DNA from: Streptomyces sp. NBC_01803
GTDB taxonomy: Bacteria; Actinomycetota; Actinomycetes; Streptomycetales; Streptomycetaceae
Length of the DNA: 64,000 nucleotides
Assembly: GCF_035917415.1 (NCBI RefSeq)
Contig: NZ_CP109073.1
Coordinates: 3,184,501-3,248,500 of the forward strand
Direction: 5' to 3'
This document shows positions 32,299 to 40,871 of this stretch, in pieces (positions within the stretch are counted from its first letter, which is position 1; each line of letters opens with the position of its first letter). The notes beneath the pieces were generated by a model, which worked only from the letters and a program-made list of their open reading frames with translations, ran no database searches and was not told the DNA's origin. Both the position numbers and the translations under genes were made by a program.

Positions 32299-32515
32299 AT
32301 CCGCTACATCCGCTACATCCGCTACACGGCAGGTCAGGGGCCTGATTCGTGTAGCGGATACGCGGGATGTAGCGGATAGATGCCGCTACGCGGTGCGGGC
32401 GGCGGCGTCTGCCGTAGCGGCTTCGGCGGTGATGTAGCGGATGCCGGGAAGCTCTTCCGCTACATCTGCGGTGGCTGTGACCTGCGGTGTAGCGGATGTA
32501 GCGGATGTAGCGGAC
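32299..32515. repeat. Nine-bp iteron array, candidate replication origin
   Basis: Unit GTAGCGGAT. Reverse copies in tandem at 32299, 32308 and 32317; forward copies at 32351, 32369, 32434, 32489 and 32498; a copy with last base changed at 32507; and weaker versions near 32382, 32413 and 32456. The right part lies inside the 3' end of the rep gene. The spacer 32264–32385 has no gene. Confidence 0.85.
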
Positions 32516-33657
32516 TTCTGAGGGGGTGGGGAGCAGTAGCGGGTCCAGGCGTCGGCGAGGTCTTCCGCGTAGTAGCCCTTCGGTACGCCGGTCGTGGTGC
32601 GGATGCTGCGGGGTTTGATGGGGTGGTTGTCGGCGGTGACGTATTCGCTGAGCATTCGGGAGAGGCCACGGGAGGTGAGGGGCCTGCCCGCGATATCGCC
32701 CCACGGGGAGTCGTCCAGGGCGTTGAGACATTCGAGGATGACGGCGGTGGGCATCCGGTCGGCTCCGCAGAACACCTGGTCGCGCAGGTCCGTGAGCAGG
32801 CGGATGCCCAGGGAGGCTTTGTCGTCCTCCTTGGCAGCGGTGACGAGTTCGACGCACGCGGCGCGGGCCCGCTCGGGCCAGTCCCCGCCGGCGGCGTCGG
32901 CGACGGCGAGGAGGGGTTCCCACACGTCGGCGGGCCGGTCAGTGATGCCTTCCGGCATGACGGGCCAGGTACCGGTGATGCTCTCGCGCACGGTGTCGGC
33001 CCATGAGGCCAGCCGGTCGCGCAGGGCATGGCCTTCCTTCTCGTTGATCAGCTCGCGGTAGGGCTGAACGTGCTCGTTGGGGGCCCGGCGACGCATCCGG
33101 ATGATGACCGAGCGGGTCAGGATGGTGTCCGGGAGGGAGCCGAGTCCGGCCATGGCCACGGCACAGTACGAGGGGAAGCCCTGCACGGTCTGGTTGGCTC
33201 CATCGCCCACGCACCGGTACATGAGCCTCCCCCGCCTGTGTCCGGCGTTCAGGAAGCCGCGAAGCTGCTCGTTCTCCCCCGCTTTGGGTCCGAATACGGT
33301 GTCGATCTCGTCGAAGAGGATCGTGGGACGTTGCCCGTCCACTCCGGAGACAGCGCGGAACAGCGCCGAAGGCGACGCGTCCACGGCGGCCATCCTGTTC
33401 GGCACCAGGGTTTCCATGATCTCCAGGGCGCGGGATTTACCCGAGCCCGGCTCGGGGGACAGGAAGGCAATGCGCGGTGTGGAGTCGAAGGCGTCGATCA
33501 GGTGCGCGTGCGCGTCCCACAGCACCACCGCCACGTAGGCCGCTTCGCTGGGGAAGGCGTTGAACCGGCGGTGGAACTGCTCGACTTCGCTGAGCAGCGC
33601 GGCGCCGTCTTCGGTGGGGGTTTTGCTCTTAGTGGGGGGCGGGGTGAGGGCGCTCAT
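32386..33657 (-). CDS. DUF3631 domain ATPase/helicase-like replication protein
   Basis: 423 residues. Walker A SPEPGSGKSRALEIM (~69) and Walker B PTILFDEIDTVFGP (~113), then DUF3631 features (TRSVIIRMRRRAPNEHVQPY, LLTDLRDQVF, SRGLSRMLSEYV, KPRSIRTTTGVPKGYYAEDLADAW). Its ATG overlaps the stop of the prim-pol gene, so they likely act together as the replication initiator. The C-terminus (SATSATSAT) is encoded by iterons, suggesting the origin is embedded in the gene. Confidence 0.88.
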   Translation of the reverse strand: MSALTPPPTKSKTPTEDGAALLSEVEQFHRRFNAFPSEAAYVAVVLWDAHAHLIDAFDSTPRIAFLSPEPGSGKSRALEIMETLVPNRMAAVDASPSALFRAVSGVDGQRPTILFDEIDTVFGPKAGENEQLRGFLNAGHRRGRLMYRCVGDGANQTVQGFPSYCAVAMAGLGSLPDTILTRSVIIRMRRRAPNEHVQPYRELINEKEGHALRDRLASWADTVRESITGTWPVMPEGITDRPADVWEPLLAVADAAGGDWPERARAACVELVTAAKEDDKASLGIRLLTDLRDQVFCGADRMPTAVILECLNALDDSPWGDIAGRPLTSRGLSRMLSEYVTADNHPIKPRSIRTTTGVPKGYYAEDLADAWTRYCSPPPQKSATSATSATPQVTATADVAEELPGIRYITAEAATADAAARTA

Positions 33658-34556
33658 GCCGTATGCCCCTTGCTCGGGTTGTTGGCGATGGACCAGTTCA
33701 GCGCCCTGGTGATGACGTCGGCGTAGTAGCGCGGCGACTCGCTGCCGCCCGCCAGCGCCGCCCCACTAAGAGCATCCTCAACCACGCTACGGTTGAGGTC
33801 GCCCGTGGCGACCAGCCGCCCGAGTGCTCGCGCTGCCCGCAGGAGCGTGGCGTTTCGGGTGCCTTCCGGCGCCGTGGCGACGTTCGCTTTCTCGTTGCGG
33901 AGCGCGGCGGTGGCGTACCGGTTCGCCCCAGTCGTCAGCGCTGCCGGAACGGGCCGTGCCTTCTTGCACCGGGGCATGAGAGCGTCGATGAGCCAGTGCG
34001 GCAACGGGACGACCGGAGCGGGGTCGATCACCTCGTAGGCGCCGCCCTGGGCCATGCTGCCAGCGGATACGACGTACCCACCGTGCGCCCGGGTGTCGAT
34101 GAGCCTGCCGAGCTTCCCGGCGGTGCTCCGCAGATGCACTCCCACCGGGTTGGCGAAGTACAGGTGCTGCCCGCCGCTCGCGGTCCGGATGCGGTGGGTG
34201 GTGGGGATGGCCTGTCCGGCGCGCTCGCAGAGCGCCTTGAAGGTCGTCATGCCGTCAGGCATGTCGTTCTGGTTCTTGGGCTTGTCGAGGTCGATGACGA
34301 GCAGTCCGGCCGGGCCGGTCGCGATGCCGATGTTGTACGGCCGGGCCGTCCAGGCGGCGCGGATCAGGTCGGGGTCGGTGGTGGCGCGCTGCTCCCACTT
34401 CAGGTGACCGGCCGAACAACGGCCCGTTCCGGGGCAGTCGGCTTCGGCGTGTCCGGCGGGCCGCTTGTCGCCGGGTCGCAGGGGGAAGACGGGCCAGCCG
34501 CGTTCTGCGGAGGCCATGGCGGCGGCGAGCAGCGCCGCGCGGTTGTCATGGGCCAT
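33654..34556 (-). CDS. Bifunctional DNA primase/polymerase (prim-pol)
   Basis: 300 residues. Prim-pol core (~1–190): AERGWPVFPLRPGDKRP, the metal-binding acidic motif GLLVIDLDKPK (~105), TASGGQHLYFA (~145) and GGYVVSAGS (~180), then a helical C-terminal region. Primes or replicates the excised AICE. Upstream is a hairpin-bearing spacer (34557–34663). Confidence 0.93.
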   Translation of the reverse strand: MAHDNRAALLAAAMASAERGWPVFPLRPGDKRPAGHAEADCPGTGRCSAGHLKWEQRATTDPDLIRAAWTARPYNIGIATGPAGLLVIDLDKPKNQNDMPDGMTTFKALCERAGQAIPTTHRIRTASGGQHLYFANPVGVHLRSTAGKLGRLIDTRAHGGYVVSAGSMAQGGAYEVIDPAPVVPLPHWLIDALMPRCKKARPVPAALTTGANRYATAALRNEKANVATAPEGTRNATLLRAARALGRLVATGDLNRSVVEDALSGAALAGGSESPRYYADVITRALNWSIANNPSKGHTA

Positions 34557-34595
34557 AGTGGTGGTGTCCGGTTCTCTCGTAGGGCATGGGCAGGG

Positions 34596-34638
34596 CCCGG
34601 GGCGGTGGGCTGCATTGGCGTGGAGCCACCGCCCCGGG
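34596..34638 (-). terminator. Duplicated hairpin, copy 1
   Basis: 13-bp perfect stem CCCGGGGCGGTGG / CCACCGCCCCGGG around a 17-base loop containing GCTGCATTGGCGTGGAG. Lies between the small Cys protein gene and prim-pol. A second copy is at 41193–41236. Confidence 0.7.
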
Positions 34639-34663
34639 TGTAGCTATGTGCGGTTCGGGGCGG

Positions 34664-34804
34664 TCACCACTCCCCGGACTCCGGGTCGTAGCCCATCTCG
34701 ATGTCGCCCTCGCGGTCTTCGTACTCGCGCTGGCCGCAGTCCTCGCAGCCGCAGTACGTGTACGAGCCGTCGATGAACTCGGCGTTGCACTGGTCGTTGT
34801 CCAT
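34664..34804 (-). CDS. 46-residue Cys-containing acidic protein
   Basis: Read from ATG 34802–34804 to TGA 34664–34666: MDNDQCNAEFIDGSYTYCGC and on to ...PESGEW. Strongly acidic, with CxCxxC (C18, C20, C23) plus C6 that could bind zinc. GAGGAG lies right before the start. Function unknown; small ORFs of this type are common in AICE operons. Confidence 0.65.
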   Translation of the reverse strand: MDNDQCNAEFIDGSYTYCGCEDCGQREYEDREGDIEMGYDPESGEW

Positions 34805-34819
34805 GGCTCCTCTTCAGCC

Positions 34820-35272
34820 TCAGAGGTTGGTGGTGGACTTGCCGAACCACCTGTTGTGGTTGGTCACGTGGTAGGTGTCGCCCCCGGTGTGGCGTGCGGG
34901 CATTTTGGCGGCGAGCAGGATGAGGGCGAGGGCCATGAGGGCGCCGGAGCCGATTCCGGCGAAGGCGTTGAGGATCTGTCCGGCGCCGTAGCCGATGCCG
35001 GCGGCGCACACGCCCCCTCCGGCGAGGACCTGCGCTCGGGGATCGATCAGCGGTTGGGGGGTCAGGTCTCGGGGGGCGGGGAGCAGGGCGGATTCGGTGC
35101 GGGCCTCGTAGACCGGCATCAGGCAGTCGCCGTACCGGGTGTAGCCGACGATCCGCCGCTCGCCGACCGGGATCTCCAGGGGCATCGGCTGGTAGGGGGT
35201 GATTTCTGCCGGTTGGGCGGGCCAGCCGTACGGGCTCTGGATGGTGCGGTGCTGGGGGAGGTGGTCGTTCAT
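34820..35272 (-). CDS. Hypothetical membrane protein of the AICE
   Basis: 150 residues. Soluble N-terminal ~75 residues, then two short hydrophobic stretches (~82–100 GGGVCAAGIGYGAGQILNAF and ~102–120 GSGALMALALILLAAKMP) and a C-terminal NHNRWFGKSTTNL. Size and position next to the transfer gene suggest a Spd-type (plasmid spread) accessory protein, but I do not recognise the family. Confidence 0.65.
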   Translation of the reverse strand: MNDHLPQHRTIQSPYGWPAQPAEITPYQPMPLEIPVGERRIVGYTRYGDCLMPVYEARTESALLPAPRDLTPQPLIDPRAQVLAGGGVCAAGIGYGAGQILNAFAGIGSGALMALALILLAAKMPARHTGGDTYHVTNHNRWFGKSTTNL

Positions 35273-35282
35273 CGGCCCTCCT

Positions 35283-35759
35283 TCATCGGGCGGTTGGCAT
35301 GCCGGGGCGGATGGCCCAGGGCGCGGGTGGGGTGGTGATGCGGTAGATGCCGGTTCGCCAGCGGGTTTCGCGCAGACGGCCCGTATCGGCGAGGTGACTG
35401 AGGTGGGCGGCGAGCCATTCCTTGGTCTGGCCGGTGGTATGGGCGAGGTCGAGGAGGTCGGTGGGCCGGATGGTGCGGTGACCGGCGGCGCGCAGCTCGG
35501 TCAGGCGGGCGTCGATGAGGAGCGCGGCCTGCTCGGGGGCGCGGGGGCCGGGGATCTGGTCGGCGACGTCGTGCCGGAGGAGCCCGAGGACGCGGTTGGC
35601 CTGTTGGCGGTCGATGTTGATGGTGGCGATGTGGGACCAGTCGGCGGGCTGGCGTACGTCGACGCGGACAGCGGTCGCCGCGTCGGTCTGCCCGCCGATG
35701 CGGGTCCAGTTGCGTAAGGCGGCGGCGAAGACCCGCGCGGTCGTCATGCGGCTTTTCAT
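35283..35759 (-). CDS. Hypothetical AICE protein, possible winged helix
   Basis: 158 residues. The C-terminal half (RPTDLLDLAHTTGQTKEWLAAHLSHLADTGRLRETRWRTGIYRI) has winged-helix spacing and resembles the C-terminal region of TraB, suggesting DNA binding. No recognised family. Start at 35759 or ATG 35747. Downstream of the repeat-rich spacer 35760–35943. Confidence 0.6.
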   Translation of the reverse strand: MKSRMTTARVFAAALRNWTRIGGQTDAATAVRVDVRQPADWSHIATINIDRQQANRVLGLLRHDVADQIPGPRAPEQAALLIDARLTELRAAGHRTIRPTDLLDLAHTTGQTKEWLAAHLSHLADTGRLRETRWRTGIYRITTPPAPWAIRPGMPTAR

Positions 35760-35773
35760 AGGCTTTTTCTCCT

Positions 35774-35947
35774 CTGACAGGCGTGGCGTGTCAGGGGGCG
35801 GTGTCAGTGGGGTGTCGGCTCGCGTGCGCGCGCACGCGTTGACTAAGGCCAGAGGCGGTGTCAGCGGCGCTGACAGCGTCGGCTGACACCGCCTGACGGC
35901 CCAATCGGCTGTCAGGCGGTGTCAGTGCAGGTCAGCCTCGGTGTCAG
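35774..35947. repeat. GTGTCAG repeat cluster, candidate clt transfer locus
   Basis: Forward GTGTCAG at 35788, 35801, 35858, 35919 and 35941, TGTCAG at 35910; reverse CTGACA at 35774, 35870 and 35883; a GTGTCGG at 35812. The cluster directly follows traB and overlaps its stop. An 18-bp perfect palindrome (35821–35838) lies inside. In pSVH1 the TraB recognition repeats also lie at the traB 3' end. Confidence 0.55.
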
Positions 35948-37950
35948 GCGGCGGCGGGCTCGGGGTCGAGGAGCCGGTAGACGCCGGGTTCGTCGGTCTC
36001 AGCGAGGTGCGCGCCTTCGTCGGCCAGTTCACCGAGCCGCGGGCTGATCCAGGCCCGGGAGCGGTCGAGGCGGTTGCCCCGGCCCCAGTAGGGCTGGAAG
36101 TCCTTCGGCCCGACGATGGTCCGTCCCTGCCGCCGGAACTCATCCAGGAGCGCGAGGAGTTCGGCGAACGCCTCTTCGGCGGTCAGCTCCCGCGTTTCCT
36201 GACCGCCGGGCGGCTGGCCGAAGGTCCACACCTGGTCGGCGGGGACGGGCGGGATCTCGCGCTCTCCGGTGATGCCGGGGTCCGGGGCGGGAGCGTCGGT
36301 GATGCCTGCGGCTTCCATGACGGCCCGCTCGACCTGTCGGTCGAGGAGGGCGTCACGCTCGGCTTCCTCGTCGTCCTCCTCTCGCACAGGGTTCTCCTTG
36401 AAGCTGGTCAGCGGTGTATCGGGCTGGTAGCGGGTGCGGTTGGCGTACGCCTCACCGGCGGCTGCGGCGGTGACCGGGTCGGCCGGCGGGCGTGGGGCGA
36501 TGGCCAGAGCGCCGGTGATGTCGTCGTCCTCGATGCGGTGGGTGCGCAGCGGGGTCGGGTAGCGCTCCTCGTCGACGCCGGGGGCGATGAGGTAGGCGTA
36601 GCCGGGGCGGCGGTTCTCCCATGCCTCGGGACGTGCGCCTGCGTCGCGGACGTCGTCCGGCAGGGCCATGTCGGCGGTGGTGGAGCCCTTGACGCCGAAG
36701 ATGAACGCGCCACCGAGCTGTTCGCGCACGTCGGTGGGCATGCTGGTCGAGCTGGGCCGCTGGAGACTGATGATGACGGAGATCCCGGCGGAGCGGGCTT
36801 CCATCACCAGCCCTTCCATCTCGGTGCCCTCGCGGAAGAACTTCGCGGCTTCCTCGATCCACACGATCATGTAGGGCATGGCCAACTGCCGGAACGCTTC
36901 GGGGGTCCAGTTCTTGAACCCGGCCTTGCCCAGGGCGTTGGCGCGGGCGGTGATGACGCGGGTCAGGGCGTCGATCATCGCCTCACCGCCGGAGAGCGTC
37001 ATCTCTGCCCAGTCCAGGTGGGGCAGGAACGGGGCGAAGGTCTGCATGCCCTTGGAGGGGTCCACCGCCCACACGATGACATCCCGCCTGGTCAGCGCCT
37101 CCGCCATGGCGACGGACACTCCGGCCGACTTGCCCGAGCCGTTCATCCCGGCGGTCAGGAAGTGGGTGGCGTTGCGTCCGCTGTCCGGGTCGGCGGGGAA
37201 CCACAGGACCGCGTCGGCGCCGTCCTCGTAGACCCCGACGACGACCGGTTCGGTAATGGAGCCTCCGAGCGCGGACGGGCCGGGCCAGTCGGTCGGCTGC
37301 TTGAGCATGTCGGTCGGCACGATCACCAGCTCGGCACGGTCGGCCCGGTCCGGGTCGGGGATGACCCGGATGCTGGTCGGTGAGACGCCCAGTTCTCCGG
37401 CGATGTGTTTGATGCGATTGCCGAGTTCGTCGGTGGTGACGTCGCCGCCGGTGAGCTGGAGCTCGGCGGTGACCTTGTTCGGCTCCACCTGCGGCGCCTT
37501 CCGCAGCGAAGCGCGGGCGTTGCCGATCGCCTTGACCAGGACGCCGGTCTCGGAGGAACCCTTCTCGCCCGTCTTGGCGTCGGGGTTGACGCGCAGGGCC
37601 TGCCGCACGTTCCACGACCCGGCCGCGACCGCGCCGCCGATCACCAGCGTGGACAGTAGCGTCGGGTCGAGTGGGTCGGTGACGGTGGTCACCACCAGGT
37701 AGGAGGTGGCCACCCCGGTCGAGACGGTGGCGTGCAGGCGGCGGGCCGCGTTCGTGCCCGCCCCGGCCCACCAGGTCGCCGCGGTCAGCACGCCCGCTGC
37801 CAGGGTCAGGCCCATGGCGGCGGGCGGCGAGTCACCCCACGCCGCGTGCGCGGCGAACGACGCGGGGAGTTCGGCCGCGACCGCCAGCCACGGCCGCGTG
37901 CGGGGATGTTTGGCGGCCTTCCACAGGTCGCCCTTGGGGCTGTCAGCCAC
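35944..37950 (-). CDS. traB: FtsK/SpoIIIE-type conjugal DNA translocase TraB
   Basis: 668 residues. Two hydrophobic segments near the N-terminus (~45–65 and ~72–115), the motor with Walker A AGMNGSGKSAG (~275) and Walker B YMIVWIEEAAKFF (~363), and a C-terminal winged-helix region (TIVGPKDFQPYWGRGNRLDRSRAWISPRLGELAD, ~610–650) that would read the clt repeats. AICEs and Streptomyces plasmids move double-stranded DNA with this single hexameric ATPase. The gene ends in the repeat cluster at 35941–35947. Confidence 0.93.
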   Translation of the reverse strand: MADSPKGDLWKAAKHPRTRPWLAVAAELPASFAAHAAWGDSPPAAMGLTLAAGVLTAATWWAGAGTNAARRLHATVSTGVATSYLVVTTVTDPLDPTLLSTLVIGGAVAAGSWNVRQALRVNPDAKTGEKGSSETGVLVKAIGNARASLRKAPQVEPNKVTAELQLTGGDVTTDELGNRIKHIAGELGVSPTSIRVIPDPDRADRAELVIVPTDMLKQPTDWPGPSALGGSITEPVVVGVYEDGADAVLWFPADPDSGRNATHFLTAGMNGSGKSAGVSVAMAEALTRRDVIVWAVDPSKGMQTFAPFLPHLDWAEMTLSGGEAMIDALTRVITARANALGKAGFKNWTPEAFRQLAMPYMIVWIEEAAKFFREGTEMEGLVMEARSAGISVIISLQRPSSTSMPTDVREQLGGAFIFGVKGSTTADMALPDDVRDAGARPEAWENRRPGYAYLIAPGVDEERYPTPLRTHRIEDDDITGALAIAPRPPADPVTAAAAGEAYANRTRYQPDTPLTSFKENPVREEDDEEAERDALLDRQVERAVMEAAGITDAPAPDPGITGEREIPPVPADQVWTFGQPPGGQETRELTAEEAFAELLALLDEFRRQGRTIVGPKDFQPYWGRGNRLDRSRAWISPRLGELADEGAHLAETDEPGVYRLLDPEPAAA

Positions 37951-38001
37951 GGTGTCACTCCAATACGAGAAGAGGGTGTGTCGGTGCTGGCCGGTTGGGT
38001 G

Positions 38002-38589
38002 TCAGTGCCACTCGAACGGGGCGCGGGGCGTTTGGGTGGGGCGGGCCTTGCCGACCTTCCGCAGATCGGACTCGAACTCCCGCTCAAACGCCGCGTACAG
38101 GGCGGCGCTCTGCTTCGCGATCAGCTTCTCCGCCGACGCGATGGCCTTCACGTGCCGGGCAACGCGGCGGGCCCGCATCCGGGCCCCGGCCATGGAGCCG
38201 TCCGAGCTGGGGATATGCCTCAGCACCGCCTGAAGCTGCTCGGCATCCATGGCCCGCTCGACCGCGCGGTTCCGCGCCTGCTTCCTGAGGTGCTCGCTGA
38301 ACGCCCGGATGTCCTCGTTCGACATGAAACCCGCCCCGGGCGTGCCCTTCTCCGCGTTCCCCGGGGCGCCGGCCGGAGTTCCCGCGCCAGCGGCGCCTCC
38401 CACGTTCTTCGCGATGTGAACGTGGTACTCGCGGTTCTTCTCCTTGGTGCGGTAGACGGTCTTGCTGACCTTCTCGCGCCGCTTGCGGTCCCGCTCCTTC
38501 GGTGAGGACCGCCGCACCCGCGGCGGCTTCTCAGGCGCTGCCGCATCGGCCGCGGGCGCGGGACGGCGGGGACGAAGAGGTGTTGCCAT
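38002..38589 (-). CDS. Basic hypothetical protein upstream of traB
   Basis: 195 residues, strongly basic (RRSSPKERDRKRREKVSKTVYRTKEKNREYHVH, ~30–65) with a helical C-terminal part (MDAEQLQAVLRHIP ... AALYAAFEREFESDLRK). ATG 38587–38589 chosen; an in-frame upstream start exists. A nucleic-acid-binding transfer helper is plausible from charge and position only. Confidence 0.65.
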   Translation of the reverse strand: MATPLRPRRPAPAADAAAPEKPPRVRRSSPKERDRKRREKVSKTVYRTKEKNREYHVHIAKNVGGAAGAGTPAGAPGNAEKGTPGAGFMSNEDIRAFSEHLRKQARNRAVERAMDAEQLQAVLRHIPSSDGSMAGARMRARRVARHVKAIASAEKLIAKQSAALYAAFEREFESDLRKVGKARPTQTPRAPFEWH

Positions 38590-38612
38590 GGACGGTTCTC
38601 CCTTGCTCGTGT

Positions 38613-39005
38613 TCAGGCCGCTATGGCCGTCGAATCGTGGTCGGGGTAGGCGCAGGGGATGCACAGGCCGATGGATCGGGGGATGCAGTAGTCGGCTTCC
38701 GCCCGGCAGCCGGGGCAGGTGCGACGCGCGGTCATCGCCGCGTCCAACGCGGCCTGCTTGGCGGCCGTCATCGGCCGAACCGGCAACGCCAGATCGACGC
38801 GGTAGAGATACGCGACCAGCGGCTCACGGCCCCGGTGGCGCAGGCGCATCACCTGCGCCACCGGTTCCTGACCACCGGGCCGAAGACCCTGTGCGCGCAG
38901 CTGCCTGCGTGTGGCGAGCCCTTCCGGCGCCCACTTCCACGGAAAGGTGGGGATGCCGTGCCGGACGCCTTCGGGGTCGAACACCTCGGTGTAGGCGGTG
39001 GTCAT
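38613..39005 (-). CDS. RRQRL-type zinc-binding protein
   Basis: 130 residues. The motif ATRRQLRAQGLRPGGQEPVAQVMR (~30–52) and a four-Cys knuckle (CPGC ... C ... CIPC, ~97–118) match the RRQRL zinc-binding proteins frequent on Streptomyces conjugative elements. ATG overlaps the stop of the DUF2637 gene (39002–39005). Role unknown. Confidence 0.75.
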   Translation of the reverse strand: MTTAYTEVFDPEGVRHGIPTFPWKWAPEGLATRRQLRAQGLRPGGQEPVAQVMRLRHRGREPLVAYLYRVDLALPVRPMTAAKQAALDAAMTARRTCPGCRAEADYCIPRSIGLCIPCAYPDHDSTAIAA

Positions 39006-40096
39006 GCAGCCACTTCCTCAGCGGGCTGAGTGGCGGTGCTGCGGGTTTCGTTCAGGCGGGCGGAGACCCAGCCGACGGACCAGCCGGTGAGGTCGGCCAA
39101 GGCCCGCACGCTCGTGCCGTGAACAGCGCCGAGGCGGACGGCTTCCCGGGCCTTGGGCTCGGACATCTTGGGCCGTTCACGCCCCGGCGTTGCGGGGTGT
39201 TCATCGGCTACGGTCGCGGCTTCCTGGCGTTCACGGCGGGCGGGCTCAGCCTCCCGCCGGAAGGCGGGAGGCTGTTCATGAACAACCCGGCCCTGAGTGG
39301 CGCCGATGGGAAGTTCGCGGTGTTCAGCAGCGGCGTTTACGCGCTGAGTGGCGCGCTCGGCTTCCAGCCGTGCGGCCTCTTCCCGCTTACGGTCGGCTTC
39401 CTCTTTCCGCAGGCTGGCGGCGTGTTCAAGGCGCTGATGTTCCATCCGGGCCTGGTGTTCGCGCTCCTCACGGCGCTGCCTCTCCTCACGGTCCGCGCGT
39501 TCACCCTCGATACGGGCGGCGTGCTCCCGCTCCTCCCGTGCGTGTTCACGAGCTTCGCGTTCACGGCGCTCAACTGCGGCCTGTTCACGCTCGCGCTCTC
39601 GCTGTGCGGCCTGTTCACGGGCCGCCCGTTCGCGGCGTTCACGCTCCTTCTCCTCGCGCTGCTCGGCGTCGATGCGAGCCAGTGCCTTGGCGATGGCCCG
39701 GCGATAGGCGAGGCTGGTTTCTGCGGTGACGATCAGCAGCAGCGGCGCCACCGCATGCACCGCCACCCCGACCGGATCGCCCTTGAGCGCCGAATCGGCC
39801 GTGTTCAGCCCGAGAGTCATCAGACCCGTCATCCACCGCAGCAGGATTGGCCACGCGCCTCCCCTGCCGCCGAGGCGGGCAAGTACCGCGTCCAGACGCA
39901 CCACGATGACAACCGCCGCGTCCACCACGATCGGCAGGATCGGCGCCGTCAACTCCCACCCTGAGGGGGTGTGTTCCAGCATCAGCGGCGTGACCGTGAG
40001 GACGCTGTAGAGCATCGCCCCGCACACGATCAGCCACGTGCCCACGTTCAGCGCCCGTTCTGCGGAACGGACGTCATGCCTGGTCCCGGCATTCAT
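39002..40096 (-). CDS. DUF2637 / SpdB-like membrane protein with long coiled coil
   Basis: 364 residues. Three or four transmembrane helices in the first ~140 residues (LIVCGAMLYSVLTVTPLML, ELTAPILPIVVDAAVVIVV, LMTLGLNTADSAL, AVAPLLLIVTAETSLAYR), a ~140-residue Glu/Arg-rich coiled coil, and a C-terminal helix-turn-helix (AVHGTSVRALADLTGWSVGWVSARLNETR). This fits Spd proteins that spread the element through mycelium, interacting with TraB. Start overlaps the stop of the next gene. Confidence 0.75.
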   Translation of the reverse strand: MNAGTRHDVRSAERALNVGTWLIVCGAMLYSVLTVTPLMLEHTPSGWELTAPILPIVVDAAVVIVVRLDAVLARLGGRGGAWPILLRWMTGLMTLGLNTADSALKGDPVGVAVHAVAPLLLIVTAETSLAYRRAIAKALARIDAEQREEKERERRERAAREQAAQREREREQAAVERREREAREHAREEREHAARIEGERADREERQRREEREHQARMEHQRLEHAASLRKEEADRKREEAARLEAERATQRVNAAAEHRELPIGATQGRVVHEQPPAFRREAEPARRERQEAATVADEHPATPGRERPKMSEPKAREAVRLGAVHGTSVRALADLTGWSVGWVSARLNETRSTATQPAEEVAA

Positions 40097-40404
40097 CAGG
40101 CGCCTCCTTCCGGCAGGCTGACGCCGTAGCCGGTCAGCTCGACCGGCACGCCGCTCCACTCGCCGCAGACGCGGAGCCAGGCTGTCGTGGTGCCGGTGCC
40201 CAGCACGACAGCCGCCGGGTCCAGACCGAGCGCGGCCCGCCACTGCTCGAACGCCGCCATGTCCTCGTAGACCGACAGGTCCACCTGACGGGGCGTGATG
40301 GTGGACAGGTGCACGTCCACGACCGGCAGGTGCGGGAACGCCGCCACCAGTGCCGCGACCGTGGCCACCGCAGGTCCCTGCGCGGACAGCGTCGGCCCGT
40401 TCAC
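40096..40404 (-). CDS. Hypothetical AICE protein
   Basis: 102 residues from GTG 40402–40404 ([10 protein letters not shown]). Mixed alpha/beta composition with [35 protein letters not shown]; no recognised family. Both ends overlap neighbours by a few bases, showing it belongs to the translationally coupled chain. Confidence 0.6.
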
Positions 40405-40871
40405 AGCGCACCCCCGACCGCGATCAGGGCCGCGAGGGCGAGCAGGATGCCGGCGGCGCGGGTCAGGTCGACCGCGCGCTGAAGCCGCTGGTACTTGTTC
40501 ACCGCGATGCGAGCCAAGGCGGGGACCGCCTCCGCGCGGCGGTCGCAAGCCACCTCGGTGCGGAACTCCTCGGGGGTCAGCAAGGCCCAGTGCGGCAGCG
40601 TTCCGGGGGCGTTGGTCCTCAACTGCGGCCGGATGACGGCCAGCAGCACGGCCGCTGCGGCGACCAGCAGCGCGGCCCCGGAACCGGCGGCGATCGCCCC
40701 GGCCACCGGCAGTGTCACGGCGCTGCCCACGGTCCCGACCACAGCAAGCGTGGCGCCGATGGCAGCCAGCAGCACCGACGCCTTGGTGTCCGTCCGCGCG
40801 ATCTGGCTCTGAACCTCCGCAAGTGCTTCGGACAGCGCCGCATCCACGTCACGGGTCGGGGCGGCGCTCAC
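40401..40871 (-). CDS. Pycsar effector-like (PycTM/DUF5706) membrane protein
   Basis: 156 residues. A helix with [24 protein letters not shown] leads into two hydrophobic segments (~30–55 and ~60–80), a cytoplasmic loop, and a third segment near the C-terminus. The D-x-KAS-x-LLA pattern and topology match the membrane effectors of Pycsar anti-phage systems. No nucleotide cyclase is seen nearby, so it could be an orphan effector or a Spd-like transfer protein. GTG start, overlaps both neighbours. Confidence 0.6.

Noticed and set aside
32299..32515. CRISPR array
   Set aside because: Units are 9 bp, partly abutting and in both orientations, with no 25–40-bp spacers and no cas genes.
32264..32923. 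Longer excisionase of 284 residues
   Set aside because: The upstream extension reads iteron DNA and antisense of the DUF3631 gene; ATG 32263 with GGAGGG gives a normal 64-residue Xis.
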